A stretch of 64,000 bases of DNA from Nitrospira sp. (GCA_022843785.1 JALHMZ010000005.1:62001-126000); one strand, 5' to 3'. Counted from the first letter of the stretch, positions 45,401 to 56,050 are shown. Notes: a model not told the origin generated them from the letters alone. Translations and numbers: made by a program.

Positions 45401-47561
45401 AGGCCAGATGGTTGACATGGACTTCGATCGGAATCACCTGTCCACCCTTGGTCCGATGGACCGTTTCGAACCCCATGGACTTGCGCCGACGGGATTCCGC
45501 CCAGAAGTCGGGCCACATGTCGGGCTTAAAATCGAGGTTCAAATCGTGGACAGTCATCGCCCGAAGCTCGTCGGAAACATAGCCCACCATGACGCTGGCT
45601 GCTTCGTTGGCGTACAAAATGTTGGCGTGCTGGTCGATCCAGTACACCGCATCCACGGCTTGATCCATCGCGAATTGCGTGCGCTGCAACACCTCCGCCG
45701 CCCGCTTCTGTTCGGTGATGTCATGGGTCACGGCGAGATGTTCGGTGTTACCCGTGACCGGATTCAGAAACGGGACTGCAAAGGTTTCCATCCATCGCCG
45801 AGTTCCTTGTAGCCCGATAATTTCAAACTGGAGCGTTCGGGAACAGCCCTCGACCACCGACTGATGCATCTCGATGAAAGAGGCCCTGTGCTCAGACGCC
45901 ACCAGGTCAAACACGCATCGCCCGAGCGCGTCCTTTTCGTGATCAGCTTCGATCAGTTGGAGCCCGGCCGGATTCATATGCAGCAGGGTCCCGTCAGCAG
46001 CCACACGCTTGATACAGCCGGGTCCGGTGTTCAGCATCAGGGAGAACAGCGTTTCCCGTTTGAGACTCTCTTCTTCCGTCCGCTTGCGCGCGCAGAACTG
46101 GCTGAGCTGGTCGGCCACGGCCTGGAAGGTGGTCAGGAGCGCGTGATCCTCCGGCAGGATCTCATGGTGGTAAAATTCCAGCACCGCATAGACACGATCA
46201 GGCAATCTGACGGGAAAGCCTGCAAACGTGTGGAGCCCTGCTCGCGTAGCGAGCGCCAGTCGCGGAAAATTCTGGTCTTGAGTCACGTCGGAAATCCACT
46301 CCGGTTTTGCGCTCGCCCAGACCCGGCCGGGTAGCCCAACGCCCAGCTCAAAGCTCAATTCGCGACTCGCCGTGGCGTAGTCGTTGGACGCTACGCCGGG
46401 AGAAGTCCACGTCGAATGGCACTGAAGCCTCCGGGACGATTCATCGACTACCCACAGAAGCCCCTCATCCCAGCCTAATGCTTCGCAGACCGGTTGCAGA
46501 ATCGCGGAAATCGCATCGTTCAGTCCTGATGCGTTGACCAGCACTTTGGCGACCTCATGCTGGACGGTCAGCCGCCGCTCCGCTTGCTTGTGCTCCGTTA
46601 TGTCTTCGGAGATACCCAGCAGATATTGTGGCCGGCCGGCGTCGTCCAAGATCGGGATCTTCTTCGTGCGCAGGATCCGCACGCCTTTGTCTTTTGTCTG
46701 AATCGGCTCTTCCGGAATATCGAGCAGGCGTCGGCCCACCAGGACTTCGCGATCCTTGGCTGTAAAAAAGTCGGCTTCTTCTTTGGTGAAGAGATCATAG
46801 TCGGTCTTGCCCAGGATTTCGGATTGCGACACGCCGAGCAGCTCCTCTCCCGCCTTGTTCAGCCGCACAAAGCTGAGATCCTTCGCATCTTTCACGAACA
46901 GCATATCCGGCAGGTGTGCCACAATTGACGTCACGAGTGCTTCCGACCGCCGCAGTTCCAATACGTCTGCTTCATGTAGCCGCCAATAGATCAAGATCCC
47001 TACGCTCTCCGCCAGGACTGCCCCTGCGTGAATACCGGCCCAAATCCAGGGATGCGCAATTGCTTCCGGATGGTTATAGACCATGATCGGAGCAAGTGTG
47101 CCCACGATCCCATGGTGGAGCGCCGTCACACCCAGCGCTAACAAGAATGGCAACCAGTCGTGATAGAGAATGATAAAGACAAGGATAATAAAGAAGTGAA
47201 AATGCGCCTCTATATATCCACCCGACAGATGTACCAGTCCTGCAGACGCGCTGATGAGGCCCATCGTGGCCAGCGAGGCACGCAGCCGCCGACCGAGGTG
47301 CTTGATGGCGGCCAAAGCAGTGAATACGGCCACGATGGCGCTCTCAGAGAGCACGACGGATGGACTGCGATGTACGATCAGGTCAAAGCACGCGAGCCCG
47401 ACGACATGCAGCACCAGCAGATAAAGGAGCAACCGGTGTCGCCCGGCCCATGCTGCATCGGACAGCACGAGGCCCCTAGGAAGCATGTGACCTATATGCG
47501 AAAGGACCGACCGATGGGTTTGCTCTGTGACGCTATGCTGGAGGGATGATTTTGATTTCAT
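42480..47561 (-). CDS. Large membrane hybrid sensor histidine kinase (PAS/GAF/HK/REC-REC)
   Basis: Multidomain signalling kinase of 1693 residues. Roughly: membrane helices at 40-200; PAS at 215-335; a GAF domain at about 345-495 ('[15 protein letters not shown]'); then five more PAS/PAC units to about 1145, several with '[11 protein letters not shown]' linkers; HisKA with '[16 protein letters not shown]' (phospho-His); HATPase_c with '[15 protein letters not shown]'; REC1 with '[14 protein letters not shown]' and REC2 with '[14 protein letters not shown]', both with acceptor Asp. No Hpt domain is visible, so phosphotransfer must reach an external Hpt protein. No output regulator is adjacent. 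The N-terminal membrane part resembles a MASE-type sensor. Confidence 0.92.
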   Translation of the reverse strand: MKSKSSLQHSVTEQTHRSVLSHIGHMLPRGLVLSDAAWAGRHRLLLYLLVLHVVGLACFDLIVHRSPSVVLSESAIVAVFTALAAIKHLGRRLRASLATMGLISASAGLVHLSGGYIEAHFHFFIILVFIILYHDWLPFLLALGVTALHHGIVGTLAPIMVYNHPEAIAHPWIWAGIHAGAVLAESVGILIYWRLHEADVLELRRSEALVTSIVAHLPDMLFVKDAKDLSFVRLNKAGEELLGVSQSEILGKTDYDLFTKEEADFFTAKDREVLVGRRLLDIPEEPIQTKDKGVRILRTKKIPILDDAGRPQYLLGISEDITEHKQAERRLTVQHEVAKVLVNASGLNDAISAILQPVCEALGWDEGLLWVVDESSRRLQCHSTWTSPGVASNDYATASRELSFELGVGLPGRVWASAKPEWISDVTQDQNFPRLALATRAGLHTFAGFPVRLPDRVYAVLEFYHHEILPEDHALLTTFQAVADQLSQFCARKRTEEESLKRETLFSLMLNTGPGCIKRVAADGTLLHMNPAGLQLIEADHEKDALGRCVFDLVASEHRASFIEMHQSVVEGCSRTLQFEIIGLQGTRRWMETFAVPFLNPVTGNTEHLAVTHDITEQKRAAEVLQRTQFAMDQAVDAVYWIDQHANILYANEAASVMVGYVSDELRAMTVHDLNLDFKPDMWPDFWAESRRRKSMGFETVHRTKGGQVIPIEVHVNHLAYEGHEFHCAFVRDITARKRAEEALTRSHDLLKSFVEHTPAAVAMLDKDLRYVAVSRRWLHDYRLGDQDLIGRQHYDVFPEVRLNEEWQAIHRRCLGGAVDRREEDRFVRADGSEDWLKWEVRPWREARGDIGGLIMFTEVITERKRAEQAIERLMHRYKDLVDSINGIVWESDVVTMQFTFVSRQAEAILGYPVEQWLSSPTFWVDHMHPEDRSWAPQYCLEKVRQHHGHTFEYRMLAADGRTVWIQDRVSVLVENGQVTKLRGILEDITARKQAEDALRASENRLRLTIEIASDGLWDWDLVTGQASYSPSWIRLLGFEQEECVLNNISDWKTRVHPDDRPWVEEALNDHLEARIAAFVIEHRVRHRSGEWQWFAMRGKVTRWTEAGRPACMMGVMTDITERRRSDAALAQAAQELETKNHELEEARDKAISAAKIKSEFLATMSHEIRTPMNGIIGMTGLLLDTALSDEQKEYADMVRRSGEHLLDIINDILDFSKIEAGKLDLEHLDFDVRTTVEDTLALVAERAYAKGLELACIVQSDVPPGLHGDPGRLRQILVNLLGNAIKFTERGDVVLTVSLAADDEGGTSTDRLVKFEVTDSGIGLTPEQQAKLFQPFTQADGSTTRKFGGTGLGLAICKKLVETMGGQVGVRSTDGMGSTFWFTVRCTAYSGHVRQASPIPARLQGSRTLIVDDHAICRQTLEHQLRAKGLAYESAEGGAQALDVLRDAVARGAPFDLAILDLQMPNMDGLELARRIKAESPISATRLVLLTSLGRRGDAKAAQAAGIAAYLTKPICQAQLYSCLSLVLANAPSAVSGPAQPSAPLITRHSLSEAQAQSRGRILVAEDNPINQKVAVKMIEKLGYRVDVAGNGREAVEALERIAYAVVLMDCHMPVMDGFQATHAIRRREGGGRRTPIIAMTANAMQEDRKQCLEAGMDDFLSKPVAGKALAETLNRWMPCDTSPPESESRAA

Positions 47562-47886
47562 GTGAACAACCCGGCTGCTGAGTTATTCCAGCCGCACATA
47601 CCGATAGGGAAAGACGCTGTCCGGCCGCGGGTGCCCACTTTGGCTTGAACCATTTTAGGATAGGCGCCGACCACGCCGATCCTCACGAGAGGCTACGCTC
47701 AAGGTCAGTGATGCTACCTGCCCAAGCAAGCATGAACGGGATCGATCCCAACACACGTCTGAATTCATGCGTCACGCCGTAGATCACCTGCCTTGGCGAT
47801 GCTGTGCCTTTCAGATTCACATCGACCGGCAGAGACCTGATCTGTATGGAACTGACCACGGATACCATCGCCTGTCATGGAAGACT

Positions 47887-47914
47887 CGATGGTGCGCTTC
47901 TCTGCGCACCATCG
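47887..47914. repeat. Perfect 11-bp stem hairpin in the kinase-ettA gap
   Basis: CGATGGTGCGC, loop TTCTCT, GCGCACCATCG. No T-run follows on either strand, so it is not a typical terminator, though it lies about 130 bases beyond the ettA stop. The rest of the 485-base gap (47562-48046) holds nothing else I can support. Confidence 0.5.
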
Positions 47915-48046
47915 ATATCGGTATGATCATGAAACATCTTGAGTGGAAACGTGGGGGGAATCGGTGAGCGCGTGGGCCCGCTGGCGCGGGCTCCCCATCA
48001 ACCTCAGGTATGGCTGAGACTGACAGAAATACGGAGACGTGCTCTC

Positions 48047-49726
48047 TTAACGCGTGAGCTTCCGGTAGCGAATCCGGTGGGGCTGGTCGGCATCCTTGCC
48101 GAGCCGTCTTTTCCGATCCGCTTCGTACTCACTGTAGTTGCCCTCGAACCAGACGATTTTGCTGTCGCCCTCGAAGGCAAGGATATGGGTGGCGATTCTG
48201 TCGAGGAACCACCGGTCGTGGCTGCTGATGACGGCGCAGCCGGCAAAGTTTTCCAGCCCCTCTTCAAGGGCGCGCAGCGTATTCACATCCAAATCGTTGG
48301 TGGGCTCGTCCAGGATGATGAGGTTCGCCCCCTCCTTCAGCATGCGGGCCAGATGGACACGATTGCGCTCGCCGCCGGAGAGCTCCTTCACCTTCTTCTG
48401 TTGATCAGTCCCGGCAAAGTTGAAGCGGGCACAGTAGCCTCTGGCATTGACCTCGATCTTGCCGAGCTTGACGGTGTCCTGGCCTTCGGAAATGATTTCG
48501 TACACCGTCTTGTTCCCGTCCAAACTGCGGTCCTGATCGACGTAGCCGAGCTTCACCGTCTCGCCGATCTTGATCGACCCCGCATCCGGCTTCTCCTTGC
48601 CGATGATCATCTTGAACATCGTGGTCTTGCCGGCGCCGTTCGGCCCGATCACCCCGACGATCCCGCCCTTCGGCAGGCTGAAACTCACGTTCTCATACAG
48701 CAGGTTATCGCCGAAGGCCTTGCCGATCCCTTTGGCTTCAACCACGATGTCGCCCAGCCGCGGTCCCGGCGGAATGTAAATTTCCAAATCCTCCGCCACA
48801 TTGTCTTGTCGTTGATTGACCAGCTCCTCATAGCGATTCAACCGCGCCTTGCCCTTGGATTGACGGGCCTTGGGTGACATTCTGATCCATTCGAGTTCAT
48901 GTTCCAGCGTCTTTTGGCGCTTCGACTCCGCCTTCTCTTCCTTCTCCAATCGATCTTTCTTCTGCTCCAGCCAGGACGTGTAGTTGCCCTGGAAGGGAAT
49001 GCCGTGGCCACGGTCCAATTCCAGAATCCATCCGGCCACGTTGTCGAGGAAGTAGCGGTCGTGGGTCACGGCAATGACCGTGCCCTTGTATTGTTGCAAA
49101 TGTTGCTCGAGCCATTGGACCGACTCGGCATCCAGGTGGTTGGTCGGCTCGTCCAGCAGGAGAATATCCGGCTCCTGGATCATCAGGCGGCAGAGCGCAA
49201 CGCGACGCTTTTCGCCGCCGGAGAGAGTGCCGATTTTCTGATCGGCCGGCGGGCAGCGCAACGCATCCATGGCATGATCGAGTTCGCTTTCCAATTCCCA
49301 GCCGTTGGCGGCTTCGATCTTCTCCTGCAGCTGAGCCTGCTTGTCGATGAGCTTTTCCAGTTCGTCGGGAGAGGCCTCGCCCATCTTGTTGCTGACGTCC
49401 TCATACTCCTTGATCAGAGCGACCAGTTCTTTCTTGCCCTCTTCGACCACTTCCTTGACGGTCTTGTTCGGGTCAAGCTGTGGCTCCTGCTCCAAGAGAC
49501 CGACGCTATAGCCTTTCGATCTGGTGATCTCGCCCGTGTAATTGGGGTCCACGCCGGCAATGATCTTCAGCAACGAACTTTTCCCCGATCCGTTCAAACC
49601 CAACACACCGATCTTCGCGCCGTAGTAAAAGCCGAGATAGATCTCGCGCAGCACCTGCCGCTTCGGCGGATAGACCTTGCCGACGTTGACGAGTGAAAAA
49701 ATGACTTGCTTATCGTTCGTGGCCAT
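48047..49726 (-). CDS. ettA: Energy-dependent translational throttle protein EttA (ABC-F)
   Basis: Soluble ABC-F ATPase (559 aa) that binds the ribosomal E site and gates translation according to ATP level. Two ABC cassettes are present: Walker A '[12 protein letters not shown]' (about 44-55) with signature '[12 protein letters not shown]' and '[14 protein letters not shown]'; then '[12 protein letters not shown]' (about 362-373) with '[15 protein letters not shown]' and '[14 protein letters not shown]'. The arm and linker '[25 protein letters not shown]' is characteristic of EttA. The length (E. coli 555) fits. A GGGGA site precedes the ATG. Confidence 0.95.
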   Translation of the reverse strand: MATNDKQVIFSLVNVGKVYPPKRQVLREIYLGFYYGAKIGVLGLNGSGKSSLLKIIAGVDPNYTGEITRSKGYSVGLLEQEPQLDPNKTVKEVVEEGKKELVALIKEYEDVSNKMGEASPDELEKLIDKQAQLQEKIEAANGWELESELDHAMDALRCPPADQKIGTLSGGEKRRVALCRLMIQEPDILLLDEPTNHLDAESVQWLEQHLQQYKGTVIAVTHDRYFLDNVAGWILELDRGHGIPFQGNYTSWLEQKKDRLEKEEKAESKRQKTLEHELEWIRMSPKARQSKGKARLNRYEELVNQRQDNVAEDLEIYIPPGPRLGDIVVEAKGIGKAFGDNLLYENVSFSLPKGGIVGVIGPNGAGKTTMFKMIIGKEKPDAGSIKIGETVKLGYVDQDRSLDGNKTVYEIISEGQDTVKLGKIEVNARGYCARFNFAGTDQQKKVKELSGGERNRVHLARMLKEGANLIILDEPTNDLDVNTLRALEEGLENFAGCAVISSHDRWFLDRIATHILAFEGDSKIVWFEGNYSEYEADRKRRLGKDADQPHRIRYRKLTR

Positions 49727-49803
49727 ACGTTCCCCTATCTAGCTAGTGATCGACGACTGCACTGTATAGCACGCGCTCCTCCAGAAATGAGTGCAAGCGC
49801 CGA

Positions 49804-50610
49804 CTAGAGTGAGTGCAGGACCTGGAGTCCGGCGCTCACCTGAGCGGCCAGGCCGGCCAAGCCTGCTCTGACTTCTGATGCGTTACGCACTGAACTGGTA
49901 AAGGCCACACGCCCGCCCTGCATCCGGCCGGGAGTCGTAAACCGAAGGTGCAACCCCAATCGATCCAATGCCGTCACCGTGGCCTGCTGCGCCTCCACAT
50001 GGCCTAACGTACGGGCCAGCAGCAACAACGTCTCCGATTGCTCGGTATTCAGCTCACGGATCAGGTTCGCGGCCTCGTCCGCAAGCGGGTCCACGGATGC
50101 CGTTGCATAGTCAGACGGCATGACCCAGCCCATCGACCCAAACCCTCCGACAAAGTAAATCTCCGTGATAGCCATGCGGAAGAAACCGAAGTCCTGAAAG
50201 TCCACCCAGTAGGAGGCGTTGGCATGGCGGTCCAGGTAGTATGCACGCAACTCAGTGCTCTCCTCTTTTGCCACCTTGGTCACCGAACCCATCAACGTGA
50301 CTCTGGCTGCCCCAAGCGGATCGACCCTGCTCTCAGGCGGCGTCACGAGTAGGCTGGCACGTGGATCGCCCAGGAGGTTTTGCGTATGCATCGCCATCGT
50401 GCTGATGAGAAAGGCCGGTTGCCCCTGGGCATCCAGCCCATAGGGCATCACCGATCCGAAGGGCCAGCCTGGCTGCTTGCGTGACAGTGTCGAAAGACTG
50501 CCGGTCTGCTGCAAGTACACGAGCGTCTTGGCCCGCTCAGCATGGGAGGGTTCAGGAACATCAGGACCCTCTGAATCAGGCCCGCTGTTATGTTGTCGTG
50601 ATGAGGACAT
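49804..50610 (-). CDS. HugZ/PNPOx-like split-barrel flavin or heme-binding protein
   Basis: A protein of about 268 residues with an N-terminal pyridoxamine-phosphate-oxidase-like split barrel ('ERAKTLVYLQQTGSLSTLSRKQPGWPFGSVMPYGLDAQGQPAFLIST', 'HTQNLLGDPRASLLV') and a C-terminal DUF2470-like helical domain. This architecture is that of HugZ heme oxygenases and related heme-utilisation proteins. FMN or heme binding is inferred. The ATG at 50610 is used; a TTG at 50634 extends it by eight codons. No heme transport genes are nearby. Confidence 0.75.
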   Translation of the reverse strand: MSSSRQHNSGPDSEGPDVPEPSHAERAKTLVYLQQTGSLSTLSRKQPGWPFGSVMPYGLDAQGQPAFLISTMAMHTQNLLGDPRASLLVTPPESRVDPLGAARVTLMGSVTKVAKEESTELRAYYLDRHANASYWVDFQDFGFFRMAITEIYFVGGFGSMGWVMPSDYATASVDPLADEAANLIRELNTEQSETLLLLARTLGHVEAQQATVTALDRLGLHLRFTTPGRMQGGRVAFTSSVRNASEVRAGLAGLAAQVSAGLQVLHSL

Positions 50611-50848
50611 AAATGATCGTGTACCGACACTCAATGAAATGAATGGAGTGACACATTACCCTGGATCTGTTGAATATTTCCACTGAGGTTTCTCCGCTCA
50701 CTGTACAAGCTGGGACGAGGAATGTTCTGACTGTTCAGTGAGAGCGAACCACGAATAACCTGGAGGGAGACCGATAAGGCCTTTGCGGATATACAGCGAT
50801 CTCACTTCGCGATTAGACCAATCACATGACTGGTCTGGCTCAGATCGG

Positions 50849-51016
50849 TCAGATCCCCAATTCTTCCGACACCCGCACTTCCGACTCGTCGACAATTTCT
50901 TCGAGGCAGGTAAAGCAGGAAAAGGGAAAGCGATCGATGGGAATGGCACAGACTTCGCCGACCGGCGATTCTTCCAGCGCCGGACTGCCGCATTCTTTGT
51001 GAATCAACACCAGCAT
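50849..51016 (-). CDS. 55-residue Cys-containing small protein
   Basis: A short gene read directly from the minus strand: ATG at 51014-51016, TGA at 50849-50851. The product starts 'MLVLIHKECGSPALEESPVG' and continues 'EVCAIPIDRFPFSCFTCLEE', ending 'IVDESEVRVSEELGI'. Four Cys (about 9, 23, 34, 37), with CxxC in 'CFTC', suggest a small metal-binding or redox protein. The ATG shares one base with the stop of the upstream hydrolase (TGATG), which implies translational coupling. No family is recognised. Confidence 0.6.
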   Translation of the reverse strand: MLVLIHKECGSPALEESPVGEVCAIPIDRFPFSCFTCLEEIVDESEVRVSEELGI

Positions 51017-51771
51017 CAGACCTCCCTCATCACCAATCGGCGAAACAGCTCCAAATGCTCCGGGCTGCTCAGCCGATGGTCGCCCGGAATCAGTTGAAGA
51101 TCAAGCGGATAACTCGGATCACGGCGGAGCAATTCATTGGCAAACCCCTTACTCCCCTCCGGTGAGATGACCGTATCTTGTTCACCATGAAGGATGGTTG
51201 TCTTCACTGAACGGAGGTTCTCAAACGTCTTCGCCCAATAGGCTTCGCTCTCTTCCACCCACTTCCAGGAGAGCAGCCAGTCTCGATGGAGCGGGTCATC
51301 GTCCCACGGCATCCAGCCGGCGGTATGCCAATCATGGAGCCGCTCTTTAGAAATCGTCTTGGCTCGCTCGCCCATCATGTTAAATGCCGGCGCGACCAGA
51401 ATGAGCTCTTCCACGACGGGGAACTCCTGTGCGACCAGCCAGGCGATCCAACTGCCGAGCGAATTGCCCACGATGGTGACGGGCGGCCCGGCCTCTATCG
51501 ATTTCAACACGGTCCGCGCATCGGCGATCCAATCGGAGAGCGTGTAATCGGTGAACTGCCCTTCTGAATCGCCAAATCCGCGTACGTCGTAACAACAGAA
51601 CCCCCACCCCGTCTCCTGACTCCATTGCGCCAGCGCTTTGCTCTTATTGCCCCACCGTTTGGAGAGAAACCCGGTGATGAAGAGGATCTGGCGAGCCGTT
51701 CCGATCGAGCGATCGCCGCGAATCAGCTTGCCGTCGGAGGCTCTGAGTTCAAACGGATGCTGTGTACTCAT
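51016..51771 (-). CDS. Alpha/beta hydrolase
   Basis: A 251-residue serine hydrolase. The nucleophile elbow is 'VTIVGNSLGSWIAW' (Ser about 105), the oxyanion region 'QILFITGFLSKRWGNKS', the likely acid Asp in 'LHGEQDTVISPEGS' and the catalytic His in 'LIPGDHRLSSPEHL'. 'CYDVRGFGDSEGQF' is the usual strand-4 motif. There is no signal peptide. The substrate is unknown. It overlaps the carboxylesterase gene by four bases and the 55-residue protein gene by one, so it sits in a tight operon. Confidence 0.87.
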   Translation of the reverse strand: MSTQHPFELRASDGKLIRGDRSIGTARQILFITGFLSKRWGNKSKALAQWSQETGWGFCCYDVRGFGDSEGQFTDYTLSDWIADARTVLKSIEAGPPVTIVGNSLGSWIAWLVAQEFPVVEELILVAPAFNMMGERAKTISKERLHDWHTAGWMPWDDDPLHRDWLLSWKWVEESEAYWAKTFENLRSVKTTILHGEQDTVISPEGSKGFANELLRRDPSYPLDLQLIPGDHRLSSPEHLELFRRLVMREV

Positions 51772-52487
51772 GCTGTCGTCAACACCTTCGTGAGAAATCC
51801 GCTCACCTGATGGAGCACAGCATACGGAATCTCATGCCCGCCATGGAAGCTGTGCCATTCTACGGCAAGACCCGATTGCGTCAGTGCGTCACGGAGGCGC
51901 TCCGCGCCGATGTACGGAAGGATGTCGTCCTTCGTCCCATGGCTTTGGAAAACCGGCAACGCTCTCCGCTTGGTCATGAGGGGACTCCAGACAGCCCGGG
52001 CCAACAAATTCCCGGAGAGCTGCACCAGCCCGGCAAATGGATAGTCGGTGTGTAAGACGGCATCGCAGGTGAGCATGGCGCCCTGTGAAAATCCCCCGAT
52101 CACTGTCTTCTTATAGTCGATTGGGAGCTGCCGTGGCAGTTCCTGAAGAAATCCCAGCATACGTTCCCGCGCCAAGGCCAGGCCCTGCGGGACCTCCACG
52201 GACAGATCACGAATGCGGCCTGCGGCGCGATCTTCCTGGATACGGGCAAAATCGATGATCCACCAGGCGCGGGTACCGCCGAAATCCAGACTAAGCGGCA
52301 GCGGCCCTTCCGGAAAGAGCCAGCGTGTCTCATCCGGCGCATCGATCACCTCTGCCAGCGGGACCAGATCATCCCCCGGTGCGCCAAACCCATGGAGCAG
52401 GATCACGAGCGGGCCGTCTCCACCGCCCTCTCCATCGACACCCCCGGCGAGGTGAACCTTCAACCCGCCCATCAGCACTTCTTGCAT
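51768..52487 (-). CDS. Phospholipase/carboxylesterase-family hydrolase
   Basis: A 239-residue alpha/beta hydrolase of the YpfH/acyl-protein-thioesterase type. Motifs: 'LVILLHGFGAPGDDLVPLAE', nucleophile 'VIGGFSQGAMLTCD' (Ser about 132), acid in 'FQSHGTKDDILPY' and His in 'WHSFHGGHEIP'. It is likely cytoplasmic. It starts 10 bases after the end of the large membrane protein gene and overlaps the next hydrolase gene by four bases. Confidence 0.87.
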   Translation of the reverse strand: MQEVLMGGLKVHLAGGVDGEGGGDGPLVILLHGFGAPGDDLVPLAEVIDAPDETRWLFPEGPLPLSLDFGGTRAWWIIDFARIQEDRAAGRIRDLSVEVPQGLALARERMLGFLQELPRQLPIDYKKTVIGGFSQGAMLTCDAVLHTDYPFAGLVQLSGNLLARAVWSPLMTKRRALPVFQSHGTKDDILPYIGAERLRDALTQSGLAVEWHSFHGGHEIPYAVLHQVSGFLTKVLTTA

Positions 52488-52497
52488 CTCAGACGTC

Positions 52498-55400
52498 CTA
52501 CTTCAAATACAGATATTGGAGAATCGCCACGAGTCCGTAGAGCGAGGACTCAACGACCGGCTGCTGCCACAAGGGAACAAACGCGCCCCGTCCCACCGCC
52601 TCGATATCGTCTATCACTTGGCGAGTCACCTTCACATCGGCGTCGCCGTCTCCCCCGCGATCCAGCCCTTGCAACACCAGGCGGTTGAGGCGCGTGACGC
52701 TCGCATGACGCGCCTGTTCCGCAGCACGATAGAGCATCAGCGCCGCCATCAGGGCGAGGACGACGTTCGCCGACCAGCCGATGATTATCGTCAACGGGAA
52801 ATGCCAATCATCGAAATAATCGTTGCGCGCCACGATCATGATGAGCAGCACGATGAAGGGATACCGCACAAGCCGGTTCACGACTTCGGTCCGCTGGCCG
52901 ATCAGCTCGATCTTCATCAGTTCCCGCGCTTTGGCGAGATTGTCAGCGGACTGCAAGGCAAGGCGTTTCGCCAATTCCTGAGGCCAGCCCTCCGTGGCTT
53001 GCGTCAAGGCGCTGATCCAGCGCCGGCACAGGAGCACGGCGTCGAAGACAAAGAGATTGAGCACAACCAGACAGATGTAACTCGCGATCACAACAATAAG
53101 ATCCAGCGTGCAGCTGAACGTCCCACGGCACGGGCCCGACATATCTTCAGCGCCCGTCACCTTCCAGAGCAGGAGAAACGACACGGCATACACGACCGCG
53201 AGAAGGAACAGCCGCAGAAGGCGATGGCGGCTCGATCCAGCTTTTCGGTATTGCGCCCACAAGGCATCAACCGGTTCTTGACTTCCCCCGCCCCGCGGAG
53301 ACATGACCCACTGCACCATCGCCGGATACTGCCGCCACCCTTCCGTCGAACCCGTTTCCGCCGGACCGCTAAACCCATAGCGGTCCGTCATCTCTTCGAA
53401 ATTCAACCGAAGACCCCGCCAGGACTTGATGAGAAAACCAATCCCCAGGAACGTAGCCACGGCCCGGAGAATTTCCGTCGGCCAGATGCTCACCCCTTCC
53501 AGCCAATAAAACGGTTCTCCCTCGTCATGATGTTCTAAGATGCGGTTGAGAACAAACTCGTCGAAGAAAACGGTCAGACCAACAACACCCCCGGCGCCAA
53601 GCACCAACAAAGTCACGTGCCCCGTCATCCAGCGGTGACTGGCCGGTCTGGTCCAGAAGATGATCAAGCCGATCACATAGGCCAGTCCCGCCGTTCCGTA
53701 CAGGGTCCCGGAATACGGCGGCCGACCGCTTGTTTGGGAATACTTCTCGGAAGCATCTCCATTGGAGAGATCAACACGCGGGACATGCAGGGTATAACCT
53801 TCGTACACTGCCCCCACGGTCAGATCGATAGCCCCGCTACGGCCGACTTCGAACAACCGAGGACGCTCCACCCCGCTGAACCAGACACCATCAGAAGTCC
53901 GGTTGGCCTGGTAACCACAGGGTGACAGAGACACGCCGGTCGGCTCGTCTCTCTGTCCGGTACCCGGGACACAGTCAGCCAACGGGCGCACATGTCCGAC
54001 GGCCTGAAGCGTCGCGAAGTAGGTCGAGGTCTGATAGCTACTGCGAAACGGCGGCAGGTCGCGCTGCAATGCGCCATACAATTCCAGCCCGTAGTGCGAA
54101 GCGATGACGAGATTCCTGGTCCAGCGATAGTCATCGGCAAACACCAGCCGGCTGTCCAGATCAGTGGTGAAGAAGACGACGCCGGGGAACCGTTCGCGCA
54201 TGGCCTGCAAAATCAGGAGTGCATCGTACGCATCACTCCCCAAAATGCCGACGGCGGCAGGCGGTGGGCGAATAGACTCCTCGTGGCCCGTGTACGAATC
54301 ACCAGTCTCCTGCTGAAGGTTGGCCTGCTCGACCATATGCCGCTCAATCCGGGCCGCCAGCCTCTGGACATAATCGAACTGGCTGGTGCCAACCGGACGT
54401 TCAAACACCTGAGTATCGAACAGGGCTTTCTTCAGCGACGGCGGTGTGGATGCGCGTGCCGGATTTCCATTCTGCTCACCGGAGGCTTCGCCATCCAGGC
54501 CGCGCAGGTAACTGTATCGCCAGACGTTCAAGCCCAGCCCCTTCGTCCCGACCGGATCGTTCACCTGAAAATCGATCGCTTGCTCGACTGTGTCGCATTT
54601 CGAGTGGATGAGGGCCAACCGCTTCGGCTCAATCGCCCAGTTCTCTGCTGAGGGTCGGTGCGCGATGTAGTTGCATACCGTCGCGGTGAACTCGACCGGC
54701 ATCACTCGGCCATAGAAGGAATCCCATTCCGCAACCAAGACCACGGCATCCCGCTCGACCTTCACTCGGCGTCGTTCAAGTTCCAAAATTAACGCCTTGA
54801 ACAACTGATCGTCTGAGCCGATGCTGGATTTCAGTTCGATGCCGGCCTGCAACAGTATCTTACAGAGCTGTACCCGATCCGCATCCGAAGCGACACACTC
54901 CCCGGACTCCCTCGGCTTGGCGGTCACGCTGATGTCCTGGATCAGCAGTTTCGGCATCGTGGTGGCCCAGGGGGAGTACAGTTCTACATGGCCGCCCTCT
55001 TTGGCCCAATTCGCATGATGTTCTGAACGGTTGTTGAAGCCAGCTGCTTCCTCGAGCACATTCCGGAATCCGGATGAACTTCGAGGCCCGATGATCTTAA
55101 ATTGCACGCGCTGTTTCCGAGACTGGCCCCCCTGTCCCGTGCTCTCTCCCTCCCCTCCGTGCCGACCGGCACCGAGAGCGTGCTTCTCACTCAGGAGCTT
55201 TGTAAGCGTCGCCAGCATCTCGATGGGATGATCGCCGGTGATCTCGCTGCTGACCCAGAGGACAAGCACGGCCTGCGCCCAGTCCGGATCCAGCGAACAG
55301 GTCCTCGGCCCCTGCCCGTACCATTCATAGGGCAGGGGCCGGCTCGTTCCCGCCCGGTCCCGCCATTCCACATAAGAGAGCCGATCATCGTTCTGGGGCA

Positions 55401-55830
55401 TAAAGCAGGCGATGTTGAGCGCCGAGCCGATAGCGTAGCGATCACGGATACGGATCTCACGGCTTTCTCCGGATACCCCTCCTTCCGTCATGACGAGCAG
55501 GACGGTGATCGGCCGATCCCGGTCTTGCGTGAGTCGGGCATCGACTTCCTGGCGGATGGTTCGGACCCGCTCAACATCATGTTTGACGATCCCGGCCGTC
55601 TTCGTGACTTCCCCGTTGAATGGCGCCGCGCGGCGTGCGGATTCCAGCGGGTCCTCCCACAACCGGGCCTGCACAACACCGTCGGTAACATGGGGCTTGA
55701 TCGCGCCTCCCATTGAGGGTGGCCGCGTGCTCTTCAACGGTGGCTGGACGAGCACCACGCCGGCAATACCCAACGCAAGTGCCAGGGCTCCGGCGACTGC
55801 AATTTTTGAATCACTCTGCTTCTTAGCCAT
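52498..55830 (-). CDS. Large membrane protein of unknown family
   Basis: A 1110-residue protein with one N-terminal membrane segment ('IAVAGALALALGIAGVVLVQ', about residues 10-29), a long probably periplasmic region (about 30-690), and about seven to eight hydrophobic segments in the C-terminal 400 residues. The soluble part has alternating strand/helix segments such as 'PITVLLVMTEGGVSG', 'DAVVLVAEWDSFYGR' and 'AVGILGSDAYDALLILQAMRERFPGVVFFTTDLDSRLVFADDYRW', reminiscent of periplasmic binding or receptor folds, but I cannot assign a family. The ATG at 55830 has a GAAGAG upstream. It is the first gene of a four-gene operon. Confidence 0.7.
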   Translation of the reverse strand: MAKKQSDSKIAVAGALALALGIAGVVLVQPPLKSTRPPSMGGAIKPHVTDGVVQARLWEDPLESARRAAPFNGEVTKTAGIVKHDVERVRTIRQEVDARLTQDRDRPITVLLVMTEGGVSGESREIRIRDRYAIGSALNIACFMPQNDDRLSYVEWRDRAGTSRPLPYEWYGQGPRTCSLDPDWAQAVLVLWVSSEITGDHPIEMLATLTKLLSEKHALGAGRHGGEGESTGQGGQSRKQRVQFKIIGPRSSSGFRNVLEEAAGFNNRSEHHANWAKEGGHVELYSPWATTMPKLLIQDISVTAKPRESGECVASDADRVQLCKILLQAGIELKSSIGSDDQLFKALILELERRRVKVERDAVVLVAEWDSFYGRVMPVEFTATVCNYIAHRPSAENWAIEPKRLALIHSKCDTVEQAIDFQVNDPVGTKGLGLNVWRYSYLRGLDGEASGEQNGNPARASTPPSLKKALFDTQVFERPVGTSQFDYVQRLAARIERHMVEQANLQQETGDSYTGHEESIRPPPAAVGILGSDAYDALLILQAMRERFPGVVFFTTDLDSRLVFADDYRWTRNLVIASHYGLELYGALQRDLPPFRSSYQTSTYFATLQAVGHVRPLADCVPGTGQRDEPTGVSLSPCGYQANRTSDGVWFSGVERPRLFEVGRSGAIDLTVGAVYEGYTLHVPRVDLSNGDASEKYSQTSGRPPYSGTLYGTAGLAYVIGLIIFWTRPASHRWMTGHVTLLVLGAGGVVGLTVFFDEFVLNRILEHHDEGEPFYWLEGVSIWPTEILRAVATFLGIGFLIKSWRGLRLNFEEMTDRYGFSGPAETGSTEGWRQYPAMVQWVMSPRGGGSQEPVDALWAQYRKAGSSRHRLLRLFLLAVVYAVSFLLLWKVTGAEDMSGPCRGTFSCTLDLIVVIASYICLVVLNLFVFDAVLLCRRWISALTQATEGWPQELAKRLALQSADNLAKARELMKIELIGQRTEVVNRLVRYPFIVLLIMIVARNDYFDDWHFPLTIIIGWSANVVLALMAALMLYRAAEQARHASVTRLNRLVLQGLDRGGDGDADVKVTRQVIDDIEAVGRGAFVPLWQQPVVESSLYGLVAILQYLYLK

Positions 55831-55951
55831 AGCCGTTGCGCTCTTCGATCGAGCGCGCCGCCACTCTACAACAGACACTCATAGAGAGGGAAGCTGACGG
55901 CCCGGCAAGCTGCGGGGGGACGAGATGAAATGAGAGTCTGACAAGTTGAAG

Positions 55952-56000
55952 GGGGGATCGCTCTATGAACCCACCGCTCCGGTGAGTCGAGCGATCCCCC
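55952..56000 (-). terminator. Long hairpin after selO
   Basis: GGGGGATCGCTC (55952-55963) pairs perfectly with GAGCGATCCCCC (55989-56000); the loop has a smaller CACCG/CGGTG stem. It lies in the 220-base gap between the selO stop and the next minus-strand gene. The following bases are only weakly T-rich, so termination is probable rather than certain. Confidence 0.55.
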
Positions 56001-56050
56001 AGGGAGGCTACTTCAGTCAAAGCATAAACAATGCCCGAATCACGTAGTCC

